Shown: positions 29,568 to 40,517 of the stretch, in pieces
How the letters are laid out: every line of letters starts with the position of its first letter
Numbering within the stretch: the first letter of the stretch is position 1
Translations under genes and position numbers: made by a program
DNA from: Bacteroidota bacterium
GTDB lineage: Bacteria > Bacteroidota > Bacteroidia > Flavobacteriales > Crocinitomicaceae
Reading direction: 5' to 3'
DNA: 61,715 bases
Assembly (NCBI GenBank): GCA_029558435.1
Contig: JAKQEZ010000745.1
Span: forward strand, 1 to 61,715
The notes under the pieces: model-generated
What the model was told of the DNA's origin: nothing
Database searches by the model: none
Seen by the model: only the letters and a program-made list of their open reading frames with translations

Positions 29568-31247
29568 TTAGCTATTCATCGTCACCAAAAACTCTTCGTT
29601 GGATTGCGTTGCATCCATGCGTTCTTTCATAAATTCCATTGCTTCAACAGGATTCATATCTGCAATGAATTTACGCATCAACCAAACACGTTGCAATACA
29701 TCTTTTGTAACCAATAAATCTTCTCTACGTGTGCCCGAAGCAGTGATATCAATTGCTGGATAAATTCTACGGTTAGCAATTTTTCTATCAAGTTGCAACT
29801 CCATGTTACCCGTACCTTTAAACTCTTCAAAGATTACTTCGTCCATTTTAGAACCAGTATCTGTTAACGCTGTTGCTAAAATAGAAAGCGAACCGCCGTT
29901 TTCAATTTTTCTTGCCGAACCAAAGAAACGTTTTGGTTTGTGCAATGCGTTGGCATCAACCCCACCAGATAAAACTTTACCAGATGCTGGCGAAACCGTA
30001 TTGTAGGCACGTGCTAGACGTGTGATGGAGTCTAATAAAATACAAACATCATGACCACATTCTACCATTCTTTTGGCTTTTTCCAAAACCATATTGGCAA
30101 CTTTTACGTGTCTTTCTGCTGGCTCGTCAAAGGTTGAAGCAATTACTTCTGCTTTAACACTTCTAGCCATGTCTGTAACCTCTTCCGGACGTTCGTCAAT
30201 CAACAAAACAATCAAATACACTTCAGGATGATTCGCTGCAATTGCATTGGCAACATCTTTTAACAACATTGTTTTTCCTGTTTTTGGTTGCGCTACAATC
30301 ATACCACGTTGTCCCTTACCAATTGGTGCAAATAAATCCATTACACGAGTTGACAAGGTTTCTTGTGCATGCCCTGTTAATTTGAATTTTTCATCTGGAA
30401 ACAAAGGCGTTAAATATTGGAAAGGAACTCTGTCGCGAATATACGATGGCTCTCTACCGTTGATGGATTCTACTTTTACTAAAGGGAAATATTTTTCACC
30501 TTCTTTTGGAGGACGAATAGTTCCTTTTACTGTATCACCTGTTTTTAAACCAAACAATTTGATCTGACTTTGATTAACATAAATATCATCAGGTGATGGT
30601 AAATAATTAAAATCAGATGAACGTAAAAAACCATAACCATCTTGAATAACTTCAAGTACACCTTCTGCAGAAACAATTCCTACTAAATCATAGCCATTGT
30701 CTTTCTCTTCTTGTTGTTGCTGGTGTTGACGGTTTTTTTGATGTTGATGATGTGGTTGTTTTCTTTCGTGATGGCGTTGTTCTTGTTGCTTTTCAGTAGG
30801 GTTTTTATCTATTGCTTCAATTGTAGGAGGCGTTGATTCAATAGTTATTTCTTCAGTTTCAGAAATAATTGGTTCAGCTACTTCCTCTATAATTGTTGCG
30901 GGTTGTTCTGGCTGACTTTCCTTTTTAGCTTTAACTAAATCCAAAAGGTTTCTTCCGCCTTTTTTTTCATTATTAGCTGCCACCTCTGGGGTTTGCTCCT
31001 TCACTTCTAAAGTAAATAAATCATTTTGCTTGTTTTCTTTTACTTGTTTTGGAGCTTTAGCTGTTTTTTGTTTTGCTTTTGGCTTTTCAACTATTGTAGT
31101 TTCTGATTCTTTAGCAGGTTCATCATTACCACCAATAATTGCAGCAACTATCTCTGCTTTTTTCATGCCATCTACATTGATTCCCAGTGTGTTTGCTATT
31201 TCTTTAAGGTCTGAAAGCTTTTTACTTTCCAACATAGTTTTATCCAT
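29568..31247 (-). CDS. rho: transcription termination factor Rho
   Basis: 559 residues from ATG 31247 ([11 protein letters not shown]); an upstream in-frame start at 31301 is Phe/Lys-rich and unlike the family. Domains in order: Rho_N helices with [20 protein letters not shown]; a linker rich in Glu, Pro and Ala; a His/Gln tract of about 25 residues ([14 protein letters not shown] and onward); the RNA-binding cold-shock-like domain ([16 protein letters not shown]); then the RecA-like motor with Walker A QPKTGKT, and the Q-loop region [16 protein letters not shown]. It terminates untranslated RNA. The long disordered insert is about 140 residues more than E. coli Rho and is typical of Bacteroidota. 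Confidence 0.96.
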   Translation of the reverse strand: MDKTMLESKKLSDLKEIANTLGINVDGMKKAEIVAAIIGGNDEPAKESETTIVEKPKAKQKTAKAPKQVKENKQNDLFTLEVKEQTPEVAANNEKKGGRNLLDLVKAKKESQPEQPATIIEEVAEPIISETEEITIESTPPTIEAIDKNPTEKQQEQRHHERKQPHHQHQKNRQHQQQQEEKDNGYDLVGIVSAEGVLEVIQDGYGFLRSSDFNYLPSPDDIYVNQSQIKLFGLKTGDTVKGTIRPPKEGEKYFPLVKVESINGREPSYIRDRVPFQYLTPLFPDEKFKLTGHAQETLSTRVMDLFAPIGKGQRGMIVAQPKTGKTMLLKDVANAIAANHPEVYLIVLLIDERPEEVTDMARSVKAEVIASTFDEPAERHVKVANMVLEKAKRMVECGHDVCILLDSITRLARAYNTVSPASGKVLSGGVDANALHKPKRFFGSARKIENGGSLSILATALTDTGSKMDEVIFEEFKGTGNMELQLDRKIANRRIYPAIDITASGTRREDLLVTKDVLQRVWLMRKFIADMNPVEAMEFMKERMDATQSNEEFLVTMNS

Positions 31248-31396
31248 AAAATTGATAAAATGAAAGTTTGATTTATAAAGATTAAAAAAGGATTTTTTCA
31301 AAAAAGCGACTTGAATTTGCTTTTAGAAGTGCAATATTAAGTATATCTTTTTTGAACTACAATAAAATAATTGGATTTTTTTCAAAAATCTTCCTG

Positions 31397-32116
31397 TCAA
31401 AAGTCTTTTAATAAAAATTTATAACGTTGTATGGTATTCTCTAAACCAAAATACAATGCATCTGAAATCAATGCATGACCGATGGATACTTCCGCTAAAA
31501 AGGGGATATTTTGTTTGAAGAATTTCAAATTTTCTAAACTTAAATCGTGCCCAGCATTTAATTCCAACCCCAAAGATTTAGCAAAATTAGCCGCTTCCAC
31601 ATAAGGAGCAATTGCTTTTTCTTTGTTTTGCGAATATACTTCAGCATAAGGACCAGTATATAATTCTATACGATCTACACCAATTTTAGCTGCATATTCA
31701 ATATTTTGCAAATTGGTGTCAACAAAAATTGAGCTTCGCACGTTGATGCTTTTTAAATGTGCCACTAAATCTTTGAGTAAATCATAATTTGTTTTGGTAT
31801 CCCAACCAGCATTGGAAGTTAAAACTCCTGGAGGATCGGGTACCAAAGTTGCTTGTGCTGGCATAGTTTCTTCAACCAATTGCATATACCTTGCATCGGG
31901 ATAACCTTCAATATTGAATTCTGTTTTAACTACTTTATACAAATCATAAACATCTTGTGTGGTGATATGGCGTTCGTCTGGGCGTGGATGCACCGTAATT
32001 CCATCAGCACCAAATCGTTCACAATCTATTGCAACTTGCACAACATTAGGCGTGTTTCCTCCTCTGGCATTTCGGATAGTTGCAATTTTATTGATGTTTA
32101 CACTTAATTTTGTCAT
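31397..32116 (-). CDS. pdxJ: pyridoxine 5'-phosphate synthase
   Basis: 239 residues, standard length. Motifs visible: [30 protein letters not shown], an active-site Glu in EGYPDARY, and [12 protein letters not shown] plus [11 protein letters not shown] near the end. It condenses 1-deoxyxylulose phosphate with 3-amino-2-oxopropyl phosphate to make pyridoxine 5'-phosphate. A -7 candidate TACTTTTG (32133-32140, reverse) lies 16 nt upstream. pdxA is not in this window. There is a 95-nt A/T-rich spacer to the rho start. Confidence 0.95.
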   Translation of the reverse strand: MTKLSVNINKIATIRNARGGNTPNVVQVAIDCERFGADGITVHPRPDERHITTQDVYDLYKVVKTEFNIEGYPDARYMQLVEETMPAQATLVPDPPGVLTSNAGWDTKTNYDLLKDLVAHLKSINVRSSIFVDTNLQNIEYAAKIGVDRIELYTGPYAEVYSQNKEKAIAPYVEAANFAKSLGLELNAGHDLSLENLKFFKQNIPFLAEVSIGHALISDALYFGLENTIQRYKFLLKDF

Positions 32117-32132
32117 TTCTTATTTTTTACTC

Positions 32133-32140
32133 CAAAAGTA
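32133..32140 (-). promoter_or_regulatory. candidate -7 element of pdxJ
   Basis: Reverse-strand TACTTTTG, 16 nt before the start codon; no -33 motif at a fitting distance. Confidence 0.35.
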
Positions 32141-32187
32141 CTATTTTTCCATCACAACCCTTTATATTATTGCAATTAGTTGTGTTT

Positions 32188-34203
<2,016 letters not shown>

Positions 34204-34284
34204 CTAAAATTAATTTTTTTAACGGAAATAAAAGTTTTACCTTTAAAATTATTTTTTAAGATTTTTTAAGAAAAAATGGAAAAT

Positions 34285-34298
34285 ATGACAATTATCAT
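34285..34298 (+). promoter_or_regulatory. Fnr-like palindrome before the cco operon
   Basis: ATGAC-AATT-ATCAT is a near-perfect inverted repeat (12 of 14 positions) of the FNR/CRP type (compare TTGAT-N4-ATCAA). It ends 26 nt before the TTTG of the ccoS -7 element, centring it near -43 and so close to a class II activator site. A matching site stands before ccoI. Confidence 0.6.
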
Positions 34299-34320
34299 TT
34301 TTTATGAATGACAATTAAAT

Positions 34321-34328
34321 GACATTTG
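34321..34328 (+). promoter_or_regulatory. -7-like element abutting the ccoS start
   Basis: GACATTTG (one mismatch to TAnnTTTG), then CACC, then ATG. The TTTGCACC-ATG block is identical to that at yidD. The poor first base and lack of a -33 motif fit a promoter that needs an activator. Confidence 0.45.
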
Positions 34329-34332
34329 CACC

Positions 34333-34554
34333 ATGGGAATAATATACATAATGTTAATCGTGAGTTTAATTATTGCAATTATCTTTTTAATAGGCTTTTT
34401 GTGGGCTACTAAAACGGGGCAATTTGACGATGATTATACACCAAGTGTAAGAATTCTCTTTGAAGACGAAAGTGTTGAACAAAAAACAGAAACAGAAAAA
34501 GAAAAAAAAGAAAAACAACAAAATCAAACAGAACATGGAAATTCAAAAGTTTAG
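34333..34554 (+). CDS. ccoS: cbb3 oxidase maturation protein CcoS
   Basis: 73 residues: one N-terminal membrane helix, then the family's WATKTGQFDD motif, and a Lys/Glu-rich tail longer than usual. CcoS is needed for assembling the cofactors (heme b and copper) into the oxidase. I keep the first ATG (34333), because it aligns with CcoS from its first residue; an ATG at 34351 is an alternative. It overlaps the start of ccoNO by 20 nt. As the first gene it leads the operon. Confidence 0.85.
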   Translation: MGIIYIMLIVSLIIAIIFLIGFLWATKTGQFDDDYTPSVRILFEDESVEQKTETEKEKKEKQQNQTEHGNSKV

Positions 34555-36712
34555 TTACGACAATAAGATTGTCAAGTACTTTGCCTACGCCACCATCATT
34601 TGGGGGATAATAGGTATGTTGGTTGGTTTAACTATTGCATTGCAGTTGGCCTTTCCAGAATTTTTTAACGATTACTTACCATTGAGTTGGTTATCGTTTG
34701 GTAGAATTCGTCCTTTACACACCAATGCGGTGATTTTTGCATTTGTAGGGAACGGTATTTTTACAGGTGTTTATTATTCCTTACAACGTTTGTTAAAAAC
34801 ACGTATGTGGAGTGATAAATTGAGTTACATCAACTTTTGGGGATGGCAATTTATCATTGTTTGTGCAGTTATAACACTTCCTTTAGGGATTTCAACATCA
34901 AAAGAATATGCAGAGTTGGAGTGGTGGATTGACATCATGATTGCTGGTATTTGGGTAGTTTGGGGTTGGAACATGTTTGCAACAATATTAAACCGAAGAG
35001 TAAAACATTTGTATGTTGCAATTTGGTTTTATATAGGAACATTTGTTGCTGTTGCAATGTTGCACATTTTCAATTCATTTGAAATTCCTGTTAGTTTCTT
35101 GAAAAGTTATTCATGGTATGCAGGTGTTCAAGATGCGTTGGTGCAATGGTGGTATGGACACAATGCGGTTGCATTTTTCTTAACAACTCCTTATTTAGGG
35201 TTGATGTATTATTTTGTACCTAAAGCAGCAAACAGACCGGTTTATTCCTACCGCTTATCAATCATCCACTTCTGGGCATTGATTTTCATGTATATCTGGG
35301 CTGGTCCTCACCACTTATTATATTCATCATTGCCAGATTGGGCACAATCATTAGGGGTAATTTTCTCTGTAATGTTGATTGCTCCATCTTGGGGTGGTAT
35401 GTTGAACGGATTGTTAACACTTCGTGGTGCTTGGGATAGAGTTCGCGATGATGTGACTTTGAAATTCATGGTGGTTGCCTTAACTGGTTATGGTATGTCT
35501 ACTTTTGAAGGTCCACTTTTATCGTTGAAAAACGTAAATGTTATTTCTCACTTTACTGACTGGACAGTAGCGCACGTACACGTAGGAGGTTTAGCTTGGA
35601 ACGGTATGTTGACATTTGGTATGTTGTACTGGTTGTTCCCTAAAATGTTCCGTACAAAATTGTACTCTAAAAAAATGGCAAATCAACACTTCTGGATTGC
35701 AACATTGGGTATTATTTTATATGTAATTCCAATTTATATTGCAGGATTTGTACAAGGGTTGATGTGGCAAGAATTTAATCCAGATGGAACTTTAGTGCAC
35801 GGTGAATTCATTAAAACTGTAGAAGCTATCAAACCATTCTATGTGTTCCGTTCTATTGGTGGATTGGTGTACTTGATTGGTGCTGTAATGATGTTCTACA
35901 ACTTGTTTAAAACAGCTAAACAAGGAAGTTTTGAAGCTGATGAACCAGCAGAAGCACCTGCATTATCAGCAGTTTTAGCACAACATGCTAATGAAAAAGA
36001 AGACTGGCACAAACGTTTGGAAAGAAAACCAGTGAAATTCTTAATTTGGAGTATTATTGCTGTTGCAATTGGTGGTTTGGTTGAAATTATCCCAACAATG
36101 ATTGTGAAGAGCAATGTGCCAACAATCGCAAGTGTGAAACCATATACACCACTTGAGTTAGAAGGTCGTGATATTTATGTGAAAGAAGGATGTTACAACT
36201 GTCACTCACAAATGATTCGTCCACTTCGTTTTGAAACAGCTCGTTATGGTGACTATTCAAAAGCTGGTGAATTTGTTTACGACCATCCATTCCAATGGGG
36301 TTCTAAACGTACGGGTCCAGACTTGGCACGTGAAGGTGGATTGAGAAGTGATTATTGGCATTACCAACACATGATTCGTCCAAAAGACGTAACTCCAGGT
36401 TCTATTATGCCAGCATATCCTTGGTTGAAAGAAAATGACTTAGATGTTTCTTTAACTGAGAAGAAAATCAGAGCGATGCAAAAATTAGGTGTTCCTTATG
36501 AAACAGGTTATGACTTGAAAGCTATGGGTGATTTGCAAAAACAAGCAAAACAAGTAGCAACAAGAATTGTAACAGATATCTTCAATAAGTTACCTAAAGA
36601 ATTGCAGAAAGATTTCAACAAAGATGCAGAAATTGCAAAAATGGAGAAAAAAGAAATCGTAGCGTTGATAGCATATTTACAACGTTTAGGTACTGATATT
36701 AAAGTAAAATAA
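34535..36712 (+). CDS. ccoN: fused cbb3-type cytochrome c oxidase subunits I/II (CcoNO)
   Basis: 725 residues from ATG 34535 (MEIQKFSYDNK); the longer frame from 34460 only adds a poly-Lys leader inside ccoS. The N-terminal about 500 residues are CcoN, with the heme and CuB histidines in RPLHTNAVIF, WWYGHNAVAF, GPHHLLYSS and VAHVHVGGL. The C-terminal part is CcoO with a c-type heme site C553-x-x-C556-H557 (GCYNCHSQMIRPL) and a possible Met ligand in GSIMPAYPWL. This fusion is usual in Bacteroidota. It is the core of a high-affinity terminal oxidase that pumps protons at low oxygen. Confidence 0.95.
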   Translation: MEIQKFSYDNKIVKYFAYATIIWGIIGMLVGLTIALQLAFPEFFNDYLPLSWLSFGRIRPLHTNAVIFAFVGNGIFTGVYYSLQRLLKTRMWSDKLSYINFWGWQFIIVCAVITLPLGISTSKEYAELEWWIDIMIAGIWVVWGWNMFATILNRRVKHLYVAIWFYIGTFVAVAMLHIFNSFEIPVSFLKSYSWYAGVQDALVQWWYGHNAVAFFLTTPYLGLMYYFVPKAANRPVYSYRLSIIHFWALIFMYIWAGPHHLLYSSLPDWAQSLGVIFSVMLIAPSWGGMLNGLLTLRGAWDRVRDDVTLKFMVVALTGYGMSTFEGPLLSLKNVNVISHFTDWTVAHVHVGGLAWNGMLTFGMLYWLFPKMFRTKLYSKKMANQHFWIATLGIILYVIPIYIAGFVQGLMWQEFNPDGTLVHGEFIKTVEAIKPFYVFRSIGGLVYLIGAVMMFYNLFKTAKQGSFEADEPAEAPALSAVLAQHANEKEDWHKRLERKPVKFLIWSIIAVAIGGLVEIIPTMIVKSNVPTIASVKPYTPLELEGRDIYVKEGCYNCHSQMIRPLRFETARYGDYSKAGEFVYDHPFQWGSKRTGPDLAREGGLRSDYWHYQHMIRPKDVTPGSIMPAYPWLKENDLDVSLTEKKIRAMQKLGVPYETGYDLKAMGDLQKQAKQVATRIVTDIFNKLPKELQKDFNKDAEIAKMEKKEIVALIAYLQRLGTDIKVK

Positions 36713-36718
36713 TAAGGC

Positions 36719-36928
36719 ATGTTGCGGTTTATAAAACAAAATTTAGAAACAATATCGGGAGTAGGAATATTCCCGATAATTTCCCTCTTGATTTTTGTTA
36801 CATTCTTTGTAATTGTTTTAATCAGAGTAAGAAAAATGAGTAAATCCAGTGTTTCAGAAATTAGTAGCTATCCGCTCAATGATGATGATATAAACGAAGA
36901 AAATAATTTTTCTCAACAACAAAATTAG
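36719..36928 (+). CDS. CcoQ-like small membrane subunit
   Basis: 69 residues with one hydrophobic helix (about 18-36) followed by a polar, Ser/Asp/Asn-rich tail. The place, between ccoNO (6-nt gap) and ccoP (4-nt gap), and the single helix match CcoQ, which stabilises the oxidase. The sequence itself is too short for certain family assignment. Confidence 0.6.
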   Translation: MLRFIKQNLETISGVGIFPIISLLIFVTFFVIVLIRVRKMSKSSVSEISSYPLNDDDINEENNFSQQQN

Positions 36929-36932
36929 TCGT

Positions 36933-37823
36933 ATGAAAAATCAAAATAAAAAGAATATGGTTAATACTATCGTTCAAAAGATAAAGATGAATCGCTTACC
37001 ATTGTTGGTATTATTTGGTAGCTTTTTTATTGGGAATGAAGCATTGGCATTGAAATTTAATGAAGCTAATGAAGGTCCATGGCTGCTTGTAGAAAACTCT
37101 GATTTGGTTTTTATGGCAATCATAAATTTGATTCTTGTTGGAGTTTTAATATACTTCAAAAGCATCTTCAATAATTTATTGAAAAAATTTGCTCAATCTA
37201 ATACAGAAGAAAAGAGTGCAAAAGCAACAGGTACTTTCTCTAAAATCTTAACAGATGCAGTTCCAATTGAAGAAGAAGATAAAATCACGTTGGATCATGA
37301 GTATGATGGTATTCGTGAATTAGACAATAATTTGCCACCATGGTGGGTTGCTTTATTGGTTGGTACAATGATTTTTGCAGTTGTATATGTATTGCATTAC
37401 CACGTTTTCAGAACGGGTGATTTGCAAATGGCAGAATACAACAAAGAAATGGTAAAAGCAGATGCTGAAGTGAAAGAATATTTGTCAAAAATGTCGATGA
37501 ATGTGGATGAAACGAATGCAACTGTAATGACTGAACAAAAAGATTTAGATGCAGGAAAAGCAATTTATGATGCTAACTGTGTGATGTGTCATAAAGACAA
37601 AGGTCAAGGTGATATTGGTCCAAACTTAACGGATGAATTCTGGTTATACACTGGTGATATTAAAGCTATTTTTAAAACAATTAAAACAGGAACATCTAAC
37701 GGGATGCCTGAACATGCTTCTAAGTTGAATCCAATTCAATTACAACAGGTGTCATCGTATGTGTACTCTTTACCATACACTGCAGGTAAAGAACCTCAAG
37801 GTGAAAAATATGTAAAAGAATAG
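36933..37823 (+). CDS. ccoP: cbb3-type oxidase subunit III, mono-heme CcoP
   Basis: 296 residues. The N-terminus has a hydrophobic stretch (about 20-36) and further membrane helices at about 53-70 and 130-150. The CcoP N-domain motif YDGIRELDNNLPPWW is clear. Only one c-type heme site is present, C216-VM-C219-H220, with a likely Met ligand in NGMPEH. Proteobacterial CcoP has two hemes, so this protein is a reduced form. It feeds electrons from cytochrome c or membrane donors to CcoO and CcoN. Member of the cco operon. Confidence 0.9.
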   Translation: MKNQNKKNMVNTIVQKIKMNRLPLLVLFGSFFIGNEALALKFNEANEGPWLLVENSDLVFMAIINLILVGVLIYFKSIFNNLLKKFAQSNTEEKSAKATGTFSKILTDAVPIEEEDKITLDHEYDGIRELDNNLPPWWVALLVGTMIFAVVYVLHYHVFRTGDLQMAEYNKEMVKADAEVKEYLSKMSMNVDETNATVMTEQKDLDAGKAIYDANCVMCHKDKGQGDIGPNLTDEFWLYTGDIKAIFKTIKTGTSNGMPEHASKLNPIQLQQVSSYVYSLPYTAGKEPQGEKYVKE

Positions 37824-37858
37824 TTTTTAGAGCTTAATTTAAAATAGGAGGTAGTAAA

Positions 37859-39265
37859 ATGTTGTACGAAGACGAAGAGGAATTTAGAAACAGTATTGCA
37901 ACTGTTGATAAAGACGGAAAGAGAGTCTGGGTGTATCCTAAAAAACCGTGGGGCGCATATTTTACGAAACGAAAAATTGTAAGTTATTCTTTACTTTTAA
38001 TATTAATAGGTTTGCCATTTATCAAGGTAGGTGGCGAACCTTTTTTAATGTTAAACATCGTTGAAAGAAAATTTATCATTTTTGGAAACATTTTTTGGCC
38101 ACAAGATTTTTACATCTTTGCCTTATCCATGATAATTGGAGTAGTGTTTGTCATTTTCTTTACCATTATTTTTGGTCGTTTGTTTTGTGGGTGGTTTTGT
38201 CCACAAACAATTTTTATGGAATTCGTATTCCGCCAAATTGAATACTGGATTGAAGGCGATTTTAAACATCAAATAAAATTAAATCAACAACCTTGGAACC
38301 GTGAGAAAATTCTTAAGAAAACAGCAAAGTTCACGTTGTTTTATCTTATTGCATTTTTTATTGCCAATATCTTTCTTTCATATATTATTGGTATTGATGC
38401 ACTTTGGAACATCATCACATCACCGGTTTCTGAACACGTAGGTGGTTTTATTGCAATTATTCTTTTTTCATTTGTGTTTTTTTGGGTATTTGCCCGACTA
38501 AGAGAACAAGTGTGTACTACAATTTGTCCTTATGGTCGCTTGCAAGGAGTATTACTCGATAGAAACACAATGGTAATTGCTTACGATTATGTGCGTGGAG
38601 AAGGTGAAAAAGGTAGAGCTAAATTCAAAAAGAATGAAGATCGCCAGGCAGCAGGGAAAGGGGATTGTATTGATTGTAAACAATGTGTGTACGTTTGTCC
38701 AACTGGTATTGATATACGTAATGGTACGCAATTAGAATGTGTGAACTGTACGGCTTGTATTGATGCTTGCGACCACATGATGGACAGTGTTGGACTTGAA
38801 AGAGGATTGATTGGTTTCTTGTCTGAAGAAAACATTAAAAACCGAGAAAAATTCAAATTTACACCACGTGTAAAAGCTTATTCGGCCTTGTTAACGGCTT
38901 TAATTATTACGCTTGTAATAATGTTGGTAACTCGTAGTGATTTTCAAACCAATATTGCGCGCCAAAGAGGTACCACTTTCCAAATTACCGAAGATGGTAA
39001 AGTGAGCAATATTTTTGAAATTTACATTGCCAACAAAACACGTAAGGGGTATGATATTCAATTAAAATTAGAAGGGAATCATGGTGAAATTGAAACAGCT
39101 GTTAAAAAGTTGTATCTAAAACCAGAAAAAGAATTGAAAGAACGTTTTGTGGTGAAAATTCCATATAAAGAAGTATCAGACAAAGAGGTGATTTACATCA
39201 ACGTATATGGCAATGGAAAGAAAATTCAACACGTAAAAACGAAATTTATTGGACCAAGTTTTTAA
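37859..39265 (+). CDS. ccoG: cytochrome c oxidase accessory protein CcoG (FixG/RdxA)
   Basis: 468 residues. Membrane helices flank a ferredoxin-type part with polyferredoxin motifs CGWFCPQ, CTTICPYGRLQGVLLD, CIDCKQCVYVCPTG and CVNCTACIDACDH, so two 4Fe-4S clusters can be built. The C-terminal domain (about 360-468) is the FixG Ig-like fold. CcoG reduces Cu(II) for delivery to the oxidase. It starts 35 nt after ccoP and is followed 12 nt later by ccoH; an AGGAGG sequence (37848-37853) gives a rare strong Shine-Dalgarno site here. Confidence 0.93.
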   Translation: MLYEDEEEFRNSIATVDKDGKRVWVYPKKPWGAYFTKRKIVSYSLLLILIGLPFIKVGGEPFLMLNIVERKFIIFGNIFWPQDFYIFALSMIIGVVFVIFFTIIFGRLFCGWFCPQTIFMEFVFRQIEYWIEGDFKHQIKLNQQPWNREKILKKTAKFTLFYLIAFFIANIFLSYIIGIDALWNIITSPVSEHVGGFIAIILFSFVFFWVFARLREQVCTTICPYGRLQGVLLDRNTMVIAYDYVRGEGEKGRAKFKKNEDRQAAGKGDCIDCKQCVYVCPTGIDIRNGTQLECVNCTACIDACDHMMDSVGLERGLIGFLSEENIKNREKFKFTPRVKAYSALLTALIITLVIMLVTRSDFQTNIARQRGTTFQITEDGKVSNIFEIYIANKTRKGYDIQLKLEGNHGEIETAVKKLYLKPEKELKERFVVKIPYKEVSDKEVIYINVYGNGKKIQHVKTKFIGPSF

Positions 39266-39277
39266 AAAATAATTGAA

Positions 39278-39697
39278 ATGAATTGGGGGAAAGGATTAAC
39301 AATAGCGATGGCACTTTTTATTGGGTTTATTATCACCCTTACATCTATTATGATGAGCAAAAGTACCGAACTAGAAGACGAAGATTACTATGCTCGTGAA
39401 GTAAATTACGAGCAAGAAATTCAATCTTATAAAAATGCCGCAACTCTGGGTAAAGCAACCGTTAATTTGGTGGACGATGAAATACAAATTGTATTTCCTG
39501 AGGATCTAGCTTTATCGGATGGGAAAGTAGTGTTGAGTCGACCAAACAACCAAAAGTTGGACCAAGAGTTTTATTTTGAAGAAGGAAACTCATTTGTAAT
39601 TCCTAAATCCAAATTGGTGGCAGGAAAATACAACATTGAAATTTTGTATAAAATAAACAACCAATCTTGTATTCAAAAAGAAGAGATAACCATTTAA
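39278..39697 (+). CDS. ccoH: cbb3 oxidase assembly protein CcoH (FixH)
   Basis: 139 residues with an N-terminal membrane helix (about 8-27) and a periplasmic beta-rich domain: the typical SKSTELEDEDYYAREVNYEQ follows. The family FixH domain fits in length and position. Needed for stable assembly of the oxidase. It sits directly between ccoG and the SafE-like gene (3-nt gap), so it is co-transcribed. Confidence 0.85.
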   Translation: MNWGKGLTIAMALFIGFIITLTSIMMSKSTELEDEDYYAREVNYEQEIQSYKNAATLGKATVNLVDDEIQIVFPEDLALSDGKVVLSRPNNQKLDQEFYFEEGNSFVIPKSKLVAGKYNIEILYKINNQSCIQKEEITI

Positions 39698-39700
39698 AAA

Positions 39701-40453
39701 ATGTTTGCAGCGTCAATAAGTGCTTTAATTTTGGGCCTTGGGGCTTCTTTACACTGCTTGGGAATGTGCGGGCCGTTGGTGATGGCTGTGCCTATTTCTT
39801 CTAAAACATGGCAGGGCAAGGCGGTTGGAATTACTCAATACCATTTGGGAAAAACATTTACTTATGCATTGCTGGGATTGGTAGTTGGAGTGATTGGTAT
39901 TAGTTTGCAAACCTTAAAATGGATGCAAATTTTATCCATCATCACAGGTGTTTTAATTATTCTTTTTGCTTGGAAAAAATTTATAAAACTTCCTGCATCC
40001 AATAAAATTCAACAATTTTTAACACGATTTTCTGGTAAATCATTGAATAAATTATTCAAATCAACTATTCCATTTAAACCTTTTTTCTTTGGGATGATTA
40101 ACGGGTTGCTTCCATGTGGGCTAATCTATATTGCACTTTTAAACAGCTTGTTGGCTGGCGACCCGTTTTCTTCTATGGTGGCAATGGCATTTTTTGGCGT
40201 GGGGACCATTCCTATTTTAACACTTGCAAAATTTGCATCACTTAAATTTAATTGGCAGGCAAGTAAAATAACACCCGTTTTGGTAACTGTTGTTGGACTT
40301 TTAATCATTGTAAGAGGCATGAACTTAGGGATACCGTACATAAGTCCAAAAATAAATACATCGATTATTGCTTCATCAGATAAAGATGTAAAACAAACAG
40401 TATCAATGGATTGCTGTCACAAATCCGATCATTGCAATACTACCAAAAAATAA
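39701..40453 (+). CDS. SafE/TauE-like (UreH_2) membrane protein with a metal-binding tail
   Basis: 250 residues with about six membrane helices. Two conserved cysteine blocks mark this branch: LHCLGMCGPLV and MINGLLPCGLIY. The family is regularly found in cbb3 loci and is thought to handle copper or electrons for oxidase assembly; annotation as sulfite exporter is by family only. The C-terminal tail carries CCHKSDHCN, three Cys and two His, which could bind copper (inference). It closes the cco operon with a 3-nt gap to ccoH. The role is not proven. Confidence 0.8.
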   Translation: MFAASISALILGLGASLHCLGMCGPLVMAVPISSKTWQGKAVGITQYHLGKTFTYALLGLVVGVIGISLQTLKWMQILSIITGVLIILFAWKKFIKLPASNKIQQFLTRFSGKSLNKLFKSTIPFKPFFFGMINGLLPCGLIYIALLNSLLAGDPFSSMVAMAFFGVGTIPILTLAKFASLKFNWQASKITPVLVTVVGLLIIVRGMNLGIPYISPKINTSIIASSDKDVKQTVSMDCCHKSDHCNTTKK

Positions 40454-40494
40454 AAACTACTTTTTTATATTTCATTTATCAATAAGTTTATCTA

Positions 40495-40502
40495 TATATT
40501 TG
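40495..40502 (+). promoter_or_regulatory. -7 element of the Fnr-type gene
   Basis: TATATTTG followed by CA, ending 15 nt before ATG 40518. No clear -33 TTG at 19-21 nt. No palindrome like that at 34285 was found here. Confidence 0.45.
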
Positions 40503-40517
40503 CATAAAAAAAGTGCA

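Noticed and set aside
34490..34534. Poly-A-rich tract at the end of ccoS that could be a slippage site or an extended ccoNO N-terminus
   Set aside because: The tract encodes a Lys/Glu tail of ccoS in frame, and the ccoNO protein aligns with its family from ATG 34535.
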